Source: Cryoendolithus antarcticus
Taxonomy: Eukaryota > Ascomycota > Dothideomycetes > Cladosporiales > Cladosporiaceae
Reading direction: 5' to 3'
NCBI GenBank assembly: GCA_002077065.1
Contig: NAJO01000036.1
Span: 1 to 64,000, forward strand
DNA length: 64,000 bases
In this document: one piece after another, positions 22,301-31,960 of the stretch
How positions within the stretch are numbered: position 1 is the first letter of the stretch
Layout: each line of letters opens with the position of its first letter
Program-made: the position numbers and the translations under genes
Notes under the pieces: generated by a model
What the model was told of the DNA's origin: nothing
The model's input: only the letters and a program-made list of their open reading frames with translations
Databases searched by the model: none

Positions 22301-23692
22301 CGCGGCGATCTTCCGCAACGGTAAGATCTCCAAGTATGGTCCGTAGCTCAAGCGATCCAGGTCCCGTGAATTAGGAGTGCCCAACACTTTCTTTACCTCC
22401 GCAAGCTCCTGCTCGAGGATGGGCATAAGAGCAGTAAACCACTGCCACATCAACGCTCCCACAGGCTTTGATTGCATTGAGCTTATGATGCCGATCTTCC
22501 GCAGCTCTTCATCGGCTTTGCGCCATCGCTCCAATGCAATATCTGCCGAGTTCTTCTCCATCTCGACCTGCCGTTGGTAAGCAAGCTTGCGCTGCTCCTC
22601 GATTGTCGCTCCTGGATTGACAAGTACCGAGTCTGTGAAAGCCTGCATCGCCTTCTTGATGTACTCCAGGCCCTCGCCCTTCTGCTCCGTAGCCAGCACC
22701 TCGGGCAATTCCTCTGGCGATACCTTGTCCGGCCTGATCATCGTTTCTCTGGCCTCAGCCACGGCCTGCTTTAGGTCTTGACTCGCAGGCAGCTCCTCCT
22801 CGATCTCTTCATAGAACTCCGAAGTTGCCGCGCCGAGAAGTGCAAATTCGTTATCGTCGTAGTCCTCCGCATTCAGCACTTCGTCATGCATCTCGTCCCC
22901 AAGCTGCCTTGCCATCTCCACGAACCTCCGGATGGCGCGATCCCGCGACGAAGTGGACTGATTCCTCAGACTACTTCTTATCATCGTGACCAACATGCCC
23001 GGCTCCAGCGTGACTCCCTTCCCAAAAACCTCCAGCTCAAACCAATGCGCCATCTTGCCCGCCAGCGTCGCCTCATCTTTCGATCCCCTTGGCAAACCCA
23101 GCAATTCCCCAAGCATACCCTCTAAATACACCGCATGCGCATGCACCACCTCCGGACTCGCACTTCCATTCATCTCAGCCAGTCTCTTCACAATGTTTTC
23201 CGCCCGATCCATGCGCCCGACCCGCAGACTAGTGTGCAAATGCTGCACCAGATCCTGCGTCGTCCCCACAATCCCGCTCTGCACCCGTATCGTGGGCTCC
23301 TCTTCCATCGTGCTCGTGTCAATCAGCACCGGGAGTCCCACAGGCCGTAGACTCGAGAGTCGCGGACTGGCTTTCACACTACTCGCATCCCAAGGCACAT
23401 TGAGATCTGCTGAGCTCTTGAACGGAGATGCACCGCGATAGCCGGGCGGAGGATACTGCGCGGCTTGTGATGGGGTGTATGCGTCTGCAGCTGTGGCGAG
23501 CTGCCGCACTTGCGCCTGTCGGGTGGAAGCGCCTCTCAAGCCATTGCGTTTTCGGGGTCGCAGAGCAGGCTGAGAGGTCGCTGCTGCGGCTTGTGTAGCC
23601 GTCCATCGGAGTTGCGCCGGAGCGAGCCATGGGAGATTTAGTTGGGCGAAGGAGGCAGCGAGGATTTGAGATGTATGACGGCGGGCGAGCAT
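19394..23692 (-). CDS. RPO41: Mitochondrial DNA-directed RNA polymerase
   Basis: One exon of 1432 aa from ATG 23692 (MLARRHTSQILAASFAQLNLPW), a basic presequence. The frame stays open 300 bp further upstream, but that region reads as leader. The N-terminal extension (to about 500) is family-typical. The C-terminal T7-like polymerase carries motif A with the catalytic Asp (DGTCNGLQHYAALGGD, about 910), motif B with Lys and Tyr (KQPVMTNVYGVTFYG, about 985) and motif C (HDSFWTHA, about 1211). The chain ends in YFFH, like the conserved Phe-rich C-terminus of phage-type polymerases. It transcribes mitochondrial DNA with the Mtf1 factor. No introns over 4.3 kb. Confidence 0.95.
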   Translation of the reverse strand: MLARRHTSQILAASFAQLNLPWLAPAQLRWTATQAAAATSQPALRPRKRNGLRGASTRQAQVRQLATAADAYTPSQAAQYPPPGYRGASPFKSSADLNVPWDASSVKASPRLSSLRPVGLPVLIDTSTMEEEPTIRVQSGIVGTTQDLVQHLHTSLRVGRMDRAENIVKRLAEMNGSASPEVVHAHAVYLEGMLGELLGLPRGSKDEATLAGKMAHWFELEVFGKGVTLEPGMLVTMIRSSLRNQSTSSRDRAIRRFVEMARQLGDEMHDEVLNAEDYDDNEFALLGAATSEFYEEIEEELPASQDLKQAVAEARETMIRPDKVSPEELPEVLATEQKGEGLEYIKKAMQAFTDSVLVNPGATIEEQRKLAYQRQVEMEKNSADIALERWRKADEELRKIGIISSMQSKPVGALMWQWFTALMPILEQELAEVKKVLGTPNSRDLDRLSYGPYLEILPLRKIAASTILHTMGIITRGKDHHSGAYQTEAKLGVLTISLGKAIEQECIVANAFKTTKGREHSNTARQRRRASNNRRGQRRLQAAASASDKSAEQKLKYSEWPSQVKVKLGAMLLSKLIETAQMPVTKTHPRTKAKITQMQPAFLHRQKYMNGKRFGMFTPNPALVTKVQSEPITSLMAKRMPMIVEPKPWTGWQEGGYYQYPSSILRLTNGEKSAKDYFTAAHEQGDMKQIYAGLTALGKTPWKINHDVLKVQLEAWNSGEAIANFAPLHPHIDIPAEPEPSTDPSPRRRWLTEVREIENRRSGYHSQRCFQNFQLEIARAVANETLYFPHNLDFRGRAYPIPPYLNHMGADNARGLLVFGEGKPLGVEGLRWLKIHLANVAGYDKASLQEREDYTMARLDDIYDSVRNPLNGKRWWLNSEDGWQTLAACFELVAALDSPDPHAFVSHLPLHQDGTCNGLQHYAALGGDKVGAAQVNLEPGDRPADIYTAVLNSVNEAVDIDAAKGDIIAKALQGKLTRKAVKQPVMTNVYGVTFYGAKEQVERQLRELIPDLPRYGPINYLDLSHYVASKIFASLGSMFTGAQAIQTWLGQAADRISTSLTAEQIERLTSENPMESPSIAKSTAGSKPAAHVNRKRGPKTKEIPQDVYSPTGLVGQDRLLVKSAKPLFKSTVIWTTPLRLPVVQPYRKSTSSSVTTSLQLIALQEPQVWDPVSKRKQLQAFPPNFIHSLDATHMLLSALKCDEVGMTFASIHDSFWTHASDIGRMSEVLRDAFVAMHSEDIIGRLREEFVTRYKGCMYMASFSGKSAVGHEICRVRKELKSSLQGKSGELALEMERLKLLASEDAEERAKGEAMVTPGSLAAKYTDISAQAVPADMAGQTLGAIPGQPTPVSAASEDIHFHNADVEATNTDADDVDAGELLEGDDSLEMLKTKKHPIRDNKVYVWLPLEFPAVPEKGGFDVRRLRQSKYFFH

Positions 23693-24033
23693 AGTCGCCA
23701 CTACTATTGATGGCGCGGGAGAGACGTGAAGAGAAAGAACGCTCCGCAACACCCCCGAATAACACAATATATCAACACACCAGACGAGATTCTGAGAAAT
23801 AATGGATGATGTATTCGATCCCCGAAAGGACTTTGGTACATTGCACGCGACATGACGGAAGAAGTTCGGACACCCTTTAGCGTCGTCTTGGCATTGAAAG
23901 GAGGTGCAAGGGTGGAACGAAGAGTCGAAGCCTGGATCATCGCTGCGATGTGTTGTCGTTGCTAGCTCTCCACGATCTATGTATATTCTCATGCGTACTC
24001 CGGCTTAGCGTACAAGAGGCAAGGAGGACCTCA
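23693..24033. other. Intergenic, RPO41 promoter and CCT1 3' flank
   Basis: 341 bp. No gene is seen. Confidence 0.3.
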
Positions 24034-25853
24034 TCAGTGCCCATGCCCATCATTGGGATCGCCTCTGACCTCCGGATCCAGCTTGATCAACGTGTCGATC
24101 CTCATGATCGCCACACAAGCCTCCACAGCACTCTTCAGTTGCTTCACCTTACTCATGGTCGGTTCCACAACACCTGCCTTGAGCGTATCGTGAACTTTAC
24201 CTCTGGTGAGATCGAGACCGTAATTCTTGTAGCCCTTCGCCTTTGCCAGGGCCTTTGCATCAGCCTCGGAAGTTTTCGTCGCAGGAGGAGGCGTGTTATG
24301 GTCTGAAGGACCTTTGTGAGGGTGCGGGATTGGGTCTGAGGTCCGTTGTGATAGCGCGTGGCGAGAGCGTAGCTGAGCGATGAGTTCGGAGGAGTCTTTC
24401 GCGGCGTTCACAGCGAGGGTTGTAGGAACCACGAGGAGGGCAGAGGCGAACGCTGCAATTGCAAGTTGTTCGCGGGAACCCTTCATGACTCGTCAGTACA
24501 CGGTAAGGCAGGAGGACTGAAATGGAATGGACTTACCACACTCGTTGCCCACTCTTCGAGGTAGATGTGCAACGCAGTCTCCACCGCACCACCACCGGGC
24601 ACGATCCTGCCGCTCTCAAGAGTTCGCTTGACTGCCGATAACGAGTCGTGCACAGATCGCTCCATCTCATCCAAGCTGTACTCGTTGGCTCCTCGCAGTA
24701 TAATCGAGGCAGCAGTGTGCACCTTCGGCCCCTTCACGAGAATGAGCTCATCATCACTGATCCTCTCCTGGACAACCTCCTCGGCCTGTCCCAAGTTGGC
24801 CTTGTCAAACACCTCATCTCCATTCAGATCAGCCAATGTGGACACCATCTGTGCGCCTGTTGCCCTCGCGATTCTTCGCAGATCCTCCTTCTTACATCTC
24901 CGTATCGCCATAGCGCCCTTCTCAACAAAGTGCTTGAGGCACAGATCATCGATTCCCTTCGTCGTGAAAATCACATTCGCACCCGCCTTGAGTATCATCT
25001 CCACTCGCTCAATGACCATACTGCTCTCCCGCTCGCGAATCTTCTCCAATTGCGCCGGATCGTCAATCACAACGTTGACGCCCATCTTCATCCTCTCCTT
25101 CTGCAGATTCATGTCTAGCACCGCAATCCTCGCATCCGTGACTCGCGTCTTCATGGCTTGCGAAGCCACGGTGCAGTTGAGTGCATAGCCCTTGATAAGC
25201 AGACTCTCTGTCGCGCTCTTGCCGTGCGCCTTGAGCACATTCACAGCCTTGACAGGGTATTTCACCTCGCCTCTCGCATTCGTGGTCTTGACGCTCGTGA
25301 TCGCATCGACGACCATATTAGAGAAGAACTCGGAGTCCCCACCAATGATCTTGGAGCTCATACTCGTCCTCGCAATGTTCATCAGACTCTCCCGCCCCAG
25401 TGTCTCGACCTTCGTGCTGATGTTCTCGGTCATGTACCGCACCGCCTCTCTCAACGCTAGTCTGTACCCTGTGATGATCGTCGTGGGATGAATCCTCATC
25501 TTCACCAACTCATTCGCTCTCTTCAGCAATTCCGCAGCAATGAGCACCACACTCGTTGTTCCATCGCCCACCTCCTTATCCTGCTGGTGTGCGAGATCGA
25601 CCAAAATCTTTCCTGCCGGGTGCTCCACGCTCAATAGGCTCAAAATCGTAGCTCCATCATTTGTGACTGTGACCTCTCCAATATCGTCAACCATCATCTT
25701 ATCCAGACCACTAGGGCCAAAAGATGACTTGACGACATTCGCGATCGCTTGCGTGGCGAGGACATTTTGGTCACGGATGTCTGCGCCTGAGATCTTTTGG
25801 CCGCCGAGGAAGAGAGTGCCAGCGTTGCGTTGTTGCTCGAAGATGCCGGCCAT
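24034..25853 (-). CDS. CCT1: T-complex protein 1 subunit alpha (CCT1)
   Basis: Exon 1 24537-25853, intron 24481-24536, exon 2 24034-24480: 587 aa. The splice restores the family sequence EEWATSV-GSREQLAIAAFA across the junction. ATP-site motifs are present: GPSGLDKMMVDDIGEVTVTNDGATIL, GDGTTSVV and GGGAVE. Subunit alpha is favoured by GTLFLGGQKISGADIRDQN and the VNVLKAHGKSATES segment. CCT/TRiC is the cytosolic ring chaperonin that folds actin, tubulin and WD40 proteins. A His/Pro-rich insertion of about 25 residues (SDPIPHPHKGPSDHNTPPP) precedes KGYKNYGLDL, making the protein somewhat longer than the usual 550-560. Confidence 0.93.
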
Positions 25854-27087
25854 AATTGGAGATCCGCTGGATGAAAATACTGTGCTGATTGGGATTGTTG
25901 CAGCACTACGATAGAGAAACTGGTATGCTGCCCTGTAGCTGTAGCTGTACCTGGATTTTTTGACGTCGCGTTTGGAGGACGCGCTAGCAGCGGAACTTCA
26001 ATCCACGCTAGTGCTGCACATATACCCACATGACCTGCCCGTGCAAAATATCAATTCAGGCGCTGTCATCACTGTGTACATCCAATGCCACAACCAGGCG
26101 ATGTATTCCTTCGAAACGGCATGAGACAAAAACGTGATGCAGAGATCAAGGAGGCACAGAATGCAACCTGTGTGCTTGCGTCCGGGCTTGACAGTCTAGC
26201 AATACGACGGTCATGACTGAGGATATTCAAAAGCGACGGCGGCAAGCACAGCGTCGAGATCGGTTCGGCTTTGAGCGACCTTGCTCAGGCGACATAAGGC
26301 AAGTTTACGGTAGGGCGATGCGCAATCGTAGCAGGCTATCTTCTCTTATGGTAGCGATTTCTTGCCAATCGAAAAGCCACTGTTCCAGTCGTTGATCTTC
26401 CAAGCCATACATCTTTGACGTTCACGATGAACCTAGTCGCAATAGACCTAGTCCCAATAAATCTAGTCGCAACAGCCCTGCGAAGGCGTTGGAGGGCTTG
26501 ATTTCGCGCCATTTCTTTCGAACGCTTCGAAGAGAATCACATAGCACCGTCTAGAAACAAGATACTCATGTACACGTCCGCACTCGCTACTACGACTTCG
26601 AAGTACCTCCCCTTCTCCGAGTGTCTGGAACTCAGGAAGTGGTGGTGTCAGTCCAGCTGCGACAGTGACACGGTGAACAGTTTCGCGTATAAGAGGTTCT
26701 CTGGCTGATTGAGCTACTACCTAAGGTTCGAACCTCCCGCCTCTGTACGGCATTGCTCCTCCGTTGTTGTGGGTGCCGTAGCAGAAGCACAGTAGAGTTG
26801 CAGACTTTCGGAGGAGTGGAAGCAGAGTGTACGACTTTGAGGAACAATATAAGTACATTCGTATGCATCAACATATGCAACCTCGCGATCAATGTGCTAA
26901 TCACGCCACGCGGGAATATGAGGCTCCTCAGCTTGTGCTCTGTCAGGATATGTGCAGACGATCTTCAAGTGCGGACTTGGCACGATCTGGCCAGCTATAA
27001 CTACACAAGTGCTACGATCGTCAACTTCGTAAGTCATCAGCCATGTGTGCTCATCAAGCCAGACCCCCTCCCCTTGCGCGAAACCCA
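25854..27087. other. Intergenic, CCT1 promoter side
   Basis: 1234 bp with no supported gene. It holds a short 15-bp tandem repeat (26431-26475) and several small unsupported frames. A palindromic aggttcgaacct near 26733 resembles a tRNA T-loop but has no cloverleaf around it. Confidence 0.35.
26431..26475. repeat. Three-copy 15-bp tandem repeat
   Basis: Three adjacent 15-mers: acctagtcgcaatag, acctagtcccaataa, atctagtcgcaacag. Each differs from the others at a few bases. The repeat is non-coding and lies in the intergenic region upstream of CCT1. It is probably a small minisatellite. Confidence 0.7.
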
Positions 27088-29416
27088 TCACTCCTCCACG
27101 ATAAGCTTCCGCCCCTTGCTCTTCGGCTCGACATGCTTCGGCGGAGGTCTCATGATCTTCAGCAACGAAGGTATGCGCTTCGTCTTGCTAAGTCCAACTC
27201 GAAGTGGGACTGCTGAAGACTTCTCAATGGGGGAGTGCGAGACCGGACCATTCTTGCCGGGCAGAGATTTGACAGGGGTGGAAGCAGGCGCCGCAGCCTT
27301 CTTCAGCGCAGCAGGCTTCTCGGGAGGTGTTGACACAGGTGCGTTCGTCCGCGCTGATGGCTGGACCACCTTGTCGGCGAAAGTGGTGTCGATACTTGCG
27401 GTCTCGCCATCGTTATCCACCGCATTCAGCTCTGTAGTCTCGATCGGATCGTCCGTCTTGGACGCAGCCTTTGCAGGGCGTCCCCTTCCGCGCTTCTTAG
27501 GCGCTTCGTCGAGTGCCGGCAACTCGGTCTCTTCCGGGGCAACAGCCGAAGTGGCAGCTTCCACGTCTTGCTCGTCTGCAACGCCAGCAGTCTTACGACA
27601 CTTCTTGGATTTTCCAGCAGGAAGCTGTGGCTTCACAGGCTCAGCATCGATAGCAAGCTCGTCCTCCTCGTCATCTGAGATCACACGCTTCGCAGCACCT
27701 CGCTTCGACGACGCTTTCGGCTCGACCTCCACTGGCTGGAGAGCCGACTTTCGCTTCGCTTGCTGCTGACTTAATGTAGGCGTCTTGTCTTTACCCTTGA
27801 AGTCTACGTGATCCTCGTAGATGGTTGTGTGACTGCGCCTTGCTTTCGAGGACGCCTTGACCTTGGCCTTGACCTTCGGTGCCGGCTTCAGAAAGACACC
27901 ATCGTCGGTCTGCGATGGTGTCGGAGAGGGCTTGGCCTGTGGAGGTGCTGTCATGACGGACGTCATGACATGTGATGTGGCATCGGATCTCGCTGGTGCT
28001 GAAGGCATCTCAGTATCAGCATCGGGTCGGCTGAGTGCCTCTACAGCGACTCCGTCGTCGTCGTCGTCTTCGACCACCATTTCCGCTGAGATAGCGGCCT
28101 TGCCTGACGTCTTGCGTTTAGTTGGTCCAGTCGTGGATGCCGGTGGCTCATGAGCTGATGTTGTAAGTGCAGAGGTATCGTCAGCAAGGTCGGCGTTGGC
28201 AGTCTTGCGACGCTTGCTCTTCGCAGCCTTCTCGGGAATGGCGGAGAAGTCGACCGAAGGCTCTGCTGCTTGTGTGGCTCTTCGCTTGCTCGGTCGAGGG
28301 ACGTAGCGCTCCTTCGGTAAGCCGATCGCCAAGTCTTCGGAGTTGAGGGTTTCGCTAGACGGCTCCTGAGTCTTGCGCTTACGACCACGCTCTGCCTTTG
28401 ACGGACTCGCTGTCGGCTGCACCTCGAACGCTGAGCACTTTGCCTCACTGACATTGATTTGCACGACTGGGCTAGATGTACGAGGGATGCGAGCCAGTAC
28501 TTCGGCAGATCTTGAAGATAAGGCAATGCCACTGCCATCGTCGTCTGCCTCGCTGACATCAGCTGGCGGCTTGACAGTGCCAAGAGCTGCCAGTATCCTA
28601 CTCATCATATTCGAATCAGGTCCGGCCTCGCCTGTAGCCGTTTGTGTTGGCGCCTGGGGTGTCTTGGTTGCATTGGTCTGAGCTGAGGGAGACCGGGGGA
28701 ACGAAGACGACTTTGCTTGCTCGTCAGATGCTGTGTGACATGTAACAGAGGTGTCGTTAGCACCTCTGCTACCCAATGCTTCCTGCACGAGACGATCGTG
28801 TGATGATTCGTTGAACGCGATGGTGCTGCCACTGTCTCTGAACATGACCGCGGGCTCATGCTCGGCAAAGTCCACCTCCAGACTACCGATCGGCAGCCCG
28901 CTCGGCTTCTCTCCCTGTGAGTGATCCGAGAATCGGACAGATCCTGAAGTGGTCGGATGGGGTAGTCCATTGGCCTCGAGTTCTCGAAGCGGAGCTGCAG
29001 TCGAAGCGTGCTTCCGTCCGTAAGTTGCCAATGTCTTGGTGCGTTTGCTCGTCTTCTCCGGACTCCATTGAATGCCAGGCTCAGAAGTGGTCTCCGTGTG
29101 TCGGCGTTTCGTTGGTTGTCGGACGGGTGAGCCTAGCGATGCTCGCGCTTTAGCCGGACCGTCACCACTCGACTGCATCTCTTCGCCGGATGTAAGACAC
29201 AGACTCTCCTGGACGTCCCTGAGCTGTCTCTTGAGACGCTCTGCCGATGATTGTCAGTATTCTCTGCGTTTGCCACAGATGCCGATCACACATACCCGTG
29301 GAGCCCGTGCTTTGACCAGCACTCGGGAAGTTCGCGACGAGATCTATCGTATCCTGTGCTGGGACTATAATCTCTCCATCGTCGCCTTCCGAGTCGTACA
29401 GTGTTGCTGGCGGCAT
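27088..29416 (-). CDS. AT-hook nuclear protein with possible Rad51-interacting C-terminal motif
   Basis: Exon 1 29296-29416, intron 29241-29295, exon 2 27088-29240: 757 aa. Exon 1 gives MPPATLYDSEGDDGEIIVPAQ and joins in frame to a short coiled coil (ERLKRQLRDVQESL). Most of the protein is low-complexity, rich in Lys, Ser, Ala and Pro with several KRRK-type nuclear signals. An AT-hook core (KRGRGRPAK, about residue 620) suggests binding to AT-rich DNA. Near the end, LRVGLSKTKRIPSLLK (about 720-736) resembles the LRLGLSRxxR motif by which RAD51AP1-type proteins bind Rad51; this is a pattern match by eye. No enzymatic domain is seen. It shares a 179 bp divergent promoter with DCC1. Confidence 0.6.
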
Positions 29417-29595
29417 TTCGCATGCCCGTCAATGAATGATATGTGTTACAATGCTTGTCGTAGGCTGCAAGCACTTCAAGTCTCAGTCGCGTCACTTTGC
29501 GCGGAAAGAACGCGTCAGGTCGCGTCACTATCGCGTTGTGATCGCCCAAGAAGATCGAAGACGACCATTGGTAGTATGACTGATGATATGAGATG
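29417..29595. promoter_or_regulatory. Divergent promoter, AT-hook gene/DCC1
   Basis: Only 179 bp separate two divergent ATGs, the shortest divergent spacing in the window. Joint regulation is inferred from the spacing alone; no recognised element was identified. Confidence 0.45.
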
Positions 29596-30704
29596 ATGTC
29601 GACACAAAGCAGTACTGGCATACCCGTCTCACTGCTCGCCGAGGCGCAGCACCAACACTTCCGACTACTCGAGCTACCGCCGGAACTACTCGAAGTACTG
29701 ACCTCAGCCAACCCACCGACGTGAGACTAGCCATCATGTATAGAAACTTTCGACGCTAACGCCACGATAGCCTGTACTTCAAGTCTGCGGAAGTCGTAGC
29801 AGGAGGATCTGCAGGCAACGCTGTTCTCTGCACGCACGACAAGACCTACAACATTCGACAGAAGAACTCATCGAACACAGTCTACGTACTGCAGCCCCAC
29901 GAATCCAATGACGAGCCAGGCAAGCAGCGGATACAGATCATCTCGCAGCCTCAGTCGACACTAGAGACTACGCCTGCGCCGAAGCCATGTGCTGCAGCGT
30001 ATATTCGACAGCTTCTTCCCGTGCTAGCGTCAACTGGACAATCCGTGGGCGCTCGAGACTCGCTAACGAAAGCTCAACTGTTCGCTAATATACCAGCTAG
30101 CGATGCTGAGTGCGAAGTTGCTCTCCGCGAGCTCGCCGTCCTTTTTGACGAGCACGGAAAGTGCATGCTGCCGAGCGCTCAATTGCGCCTGGACACCTGG
30201 CACTCCATCCTCGCCGCTGCCAGAGCCAGGCCAATCGACTTGACAGCTAGTCTGGCATCCAACAGCATCGATCTTCTACGCACTGATGTCAGCGATGTGG
30301 ATGATTTGCAGGGCACCCTCGTCACCGCTATTGTGGGCAGCGTGCTGATACAGTCTGAGGAAGGCATAGATACCGAGGACGTCCGTATCGATCCGAGTGC
30401 TCTGGTGCGTTGGGCAGGCATCACTCGACTCGAAGCCATGTCAGCCAAGACCTCGACTACTGCATCAGTGTTCAAGTCCGCCTGGAGGGACGACATGCCA
30501 GAGCTGTGGCGGAGCATGGTCGATACAGCTCTGCTAGCAGGCCGCTACACTCTCAGCGATGGGGGCAAGACCATCCACTTCAGGGACTACCAGCTCGATC
30601 TCGAAGACGATGTGTCTGCGTCAACGGCACCAGACGGTAGGGCAGCCGGTTCGAAGCGGAAGCAGTGGCATGAGAAGTTCCGACCGACCAAAAGACCAAC
30701 TTGA
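29596..30704 (+). CDS. DCC1: Sister chromatid cohesion protein Dcc1 (Ctf18-RFC subunit)
   Basis: Exons 29596-29720 and 29771-30704 (intron 29721-29770, branch gctaac) give 352 aa. The N-terminus (MSTQSSTGIPVSLLAEAQ, FRLLELPPELLEVL) leads into LYFKSAE and AVLCTHDKTYNIRQKNSSNTVYVL, then winged-helix-like segments. The chain closes with the Dcc1 signature WHEKFRPTKRPT. Dcc1 joins Ctf8 and Ctf18 in an alternative clamp loader that loads PCNA at forks and supports cohesion. An ATG-initiated exon 1 exists only if the intron is removed, and the family motif order supports this. Convergent with the hemerythrin-like gene, only 22 bp between stops. Confidence 0.9.
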
Positions 30705-30726
30705 ACACTGGTCCGTACGCTGTCGA

Positions 30727-31522
30727 CTAGAAGGGTATCTGCTTCAGCTCTGCTATAGTCCAATACTTCCGCATGTTCTCGGCACCAAGCTCCTTCACCT
30801 CCTCATCCAGATGCTCCCAGAGCACCGTCCCGAATCCTCCCATCACCTCCCTCAGCTCCCCCAATCGCAACTCTCTCTCGCCATTCCTGCAAGCGCCGAT
30901 GTACTCCTCGAACACCTCCAAGCCCGCATGGATCTGCTTATGCTGTGTGAGCAGCTCCAGCTCTTTACGGAACTTGGTCATCTTCTTGGCGAGAACCGGG
31001 AAAATGTGTTGCTCCTCGATGGTGTGGTGCATGGTCAGATGGCTGGCGAATTCCTCCGCTGTGCGGAGAAAGGCGCGGATGGACATTCCTTGGGGTCGCT
31101 TGTTGGACTCGCAGGCGCCGTAGAGGAGATTCCAGGTCTGGCGGAAGTGGTTGTGCTAGTTATATCGGTCAGGTTGGTGACCAGCATCATCCCGGGAAGG
31201 GCTGAGGGCTTACATATGCGTCCATCATCTCTGCGAGGCGATTATAGGCCCTGAAATCCGCAGCGCTGAGAGGTGGGAGATCCTGCTTTGCTCCCGTCTT
31301 CACATCTTTGCTTGGAGCATCCTTCGGTAGGTCGAGCTCCGCCATCTTCTCGAAGCCATTGGCTGCCTCCATATCGCGTAGTGTACTGTGTAGTCTCGCA
31401 AGTCGTTGACGCGAGAGGCGGTTGTTCAGTGCAAGTCTCTTGAGACAGCTTTGCGGCCGAATCAAGGTGGTCGCTTGTCTTCTGCCGAACGTCGATTGTA
31501 TTCCACGACGCAAAGGCAGCAT
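30727..31522 (-). CDS. Hemerythrin/HHE cation-binding domain protein, probably mitochondrial
   Basis: Exon 1 31214-31522, intron 31156-31213, exon 2 30727-31155: 245 aa from ATG 31522. Residues 1-50 (MLPLRRGIQSTFGRRQATTL...) are rich in Arg and contain no acidic residue, a strong mitochondrial presequence candidate. Four helices carry likely metal ligands: MMDAYHNHFRQTW, HLTMHHTIEEQHIFPVL, HKQIHAGLEVF and LWEHLDEEVKEL. HHE domains bind a di-iron centre and oxygen or nitric oxide. Fungal members of this class are mostly uncharacterised. The splice completes the first helix (DAY|HNHF). The frame extends upstream only through non-ATG codons. Confidence 0.78.
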
Positions 31523-31960
31523 ATGTAGGGACAATTTGACATCTTGCGAGCCTTGCACAGGGTTATCTCTGCAATGATATGCGTCGGACTCGGCAGTAGT
31601 AAAGTCGCGGACGGAATCCGGGTGATCTGCAGCGCGTGTGGGATGACAGAGATGGGAGTTGGAATACGAAACGAGGTTTTGCTAAAATGCTGCTAATATC
31701 GGAGGCAAGCACGTGTAAGAAGCGATGAGGGCTCAGTGAAGATGGCCAGAATAGGAGAACGTTGGAAGTATTTTGACATTAGTTCTCTGTTCGGGTATCA
31801 TCTCTACGCTGAAGGAGGCTCGCAAGCAATATCATATCACAAACAGCCACCCAGAAGTGAAGCCATCTGGCTCTTGGTGTCCAACAAGCCACCACACCAC
31901 GTCAAATGCCTCGCTATGCGCATCAGAACCATGAGCTGCCGTCCCTTCCTCCTTGCCGCC
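31523..31960. other. Intergenic, HHE gene promoter and SH3 gene 3' flank
   Basis: 438 bp. No gene is seen. Confidence 0.3.

Noticed and set aside
24565..25188. 207-codon antisense frame within CCT1
   Set aside because: Shadow of the conserved chaperonin frame.
26700..26770. Palindromic aggttcgaacct, possible tRNA T-arm
   Set aside because: No acceptor, D-arm or anticodon stem pairs around it on either strand.
26753..27769. 338-codon plus-strand frame overlapping the AT-hook gene
   Set aside because: Mostly the reverse of low-complexity coding sequence; Ser/Ala/Gly-rich without a domain.
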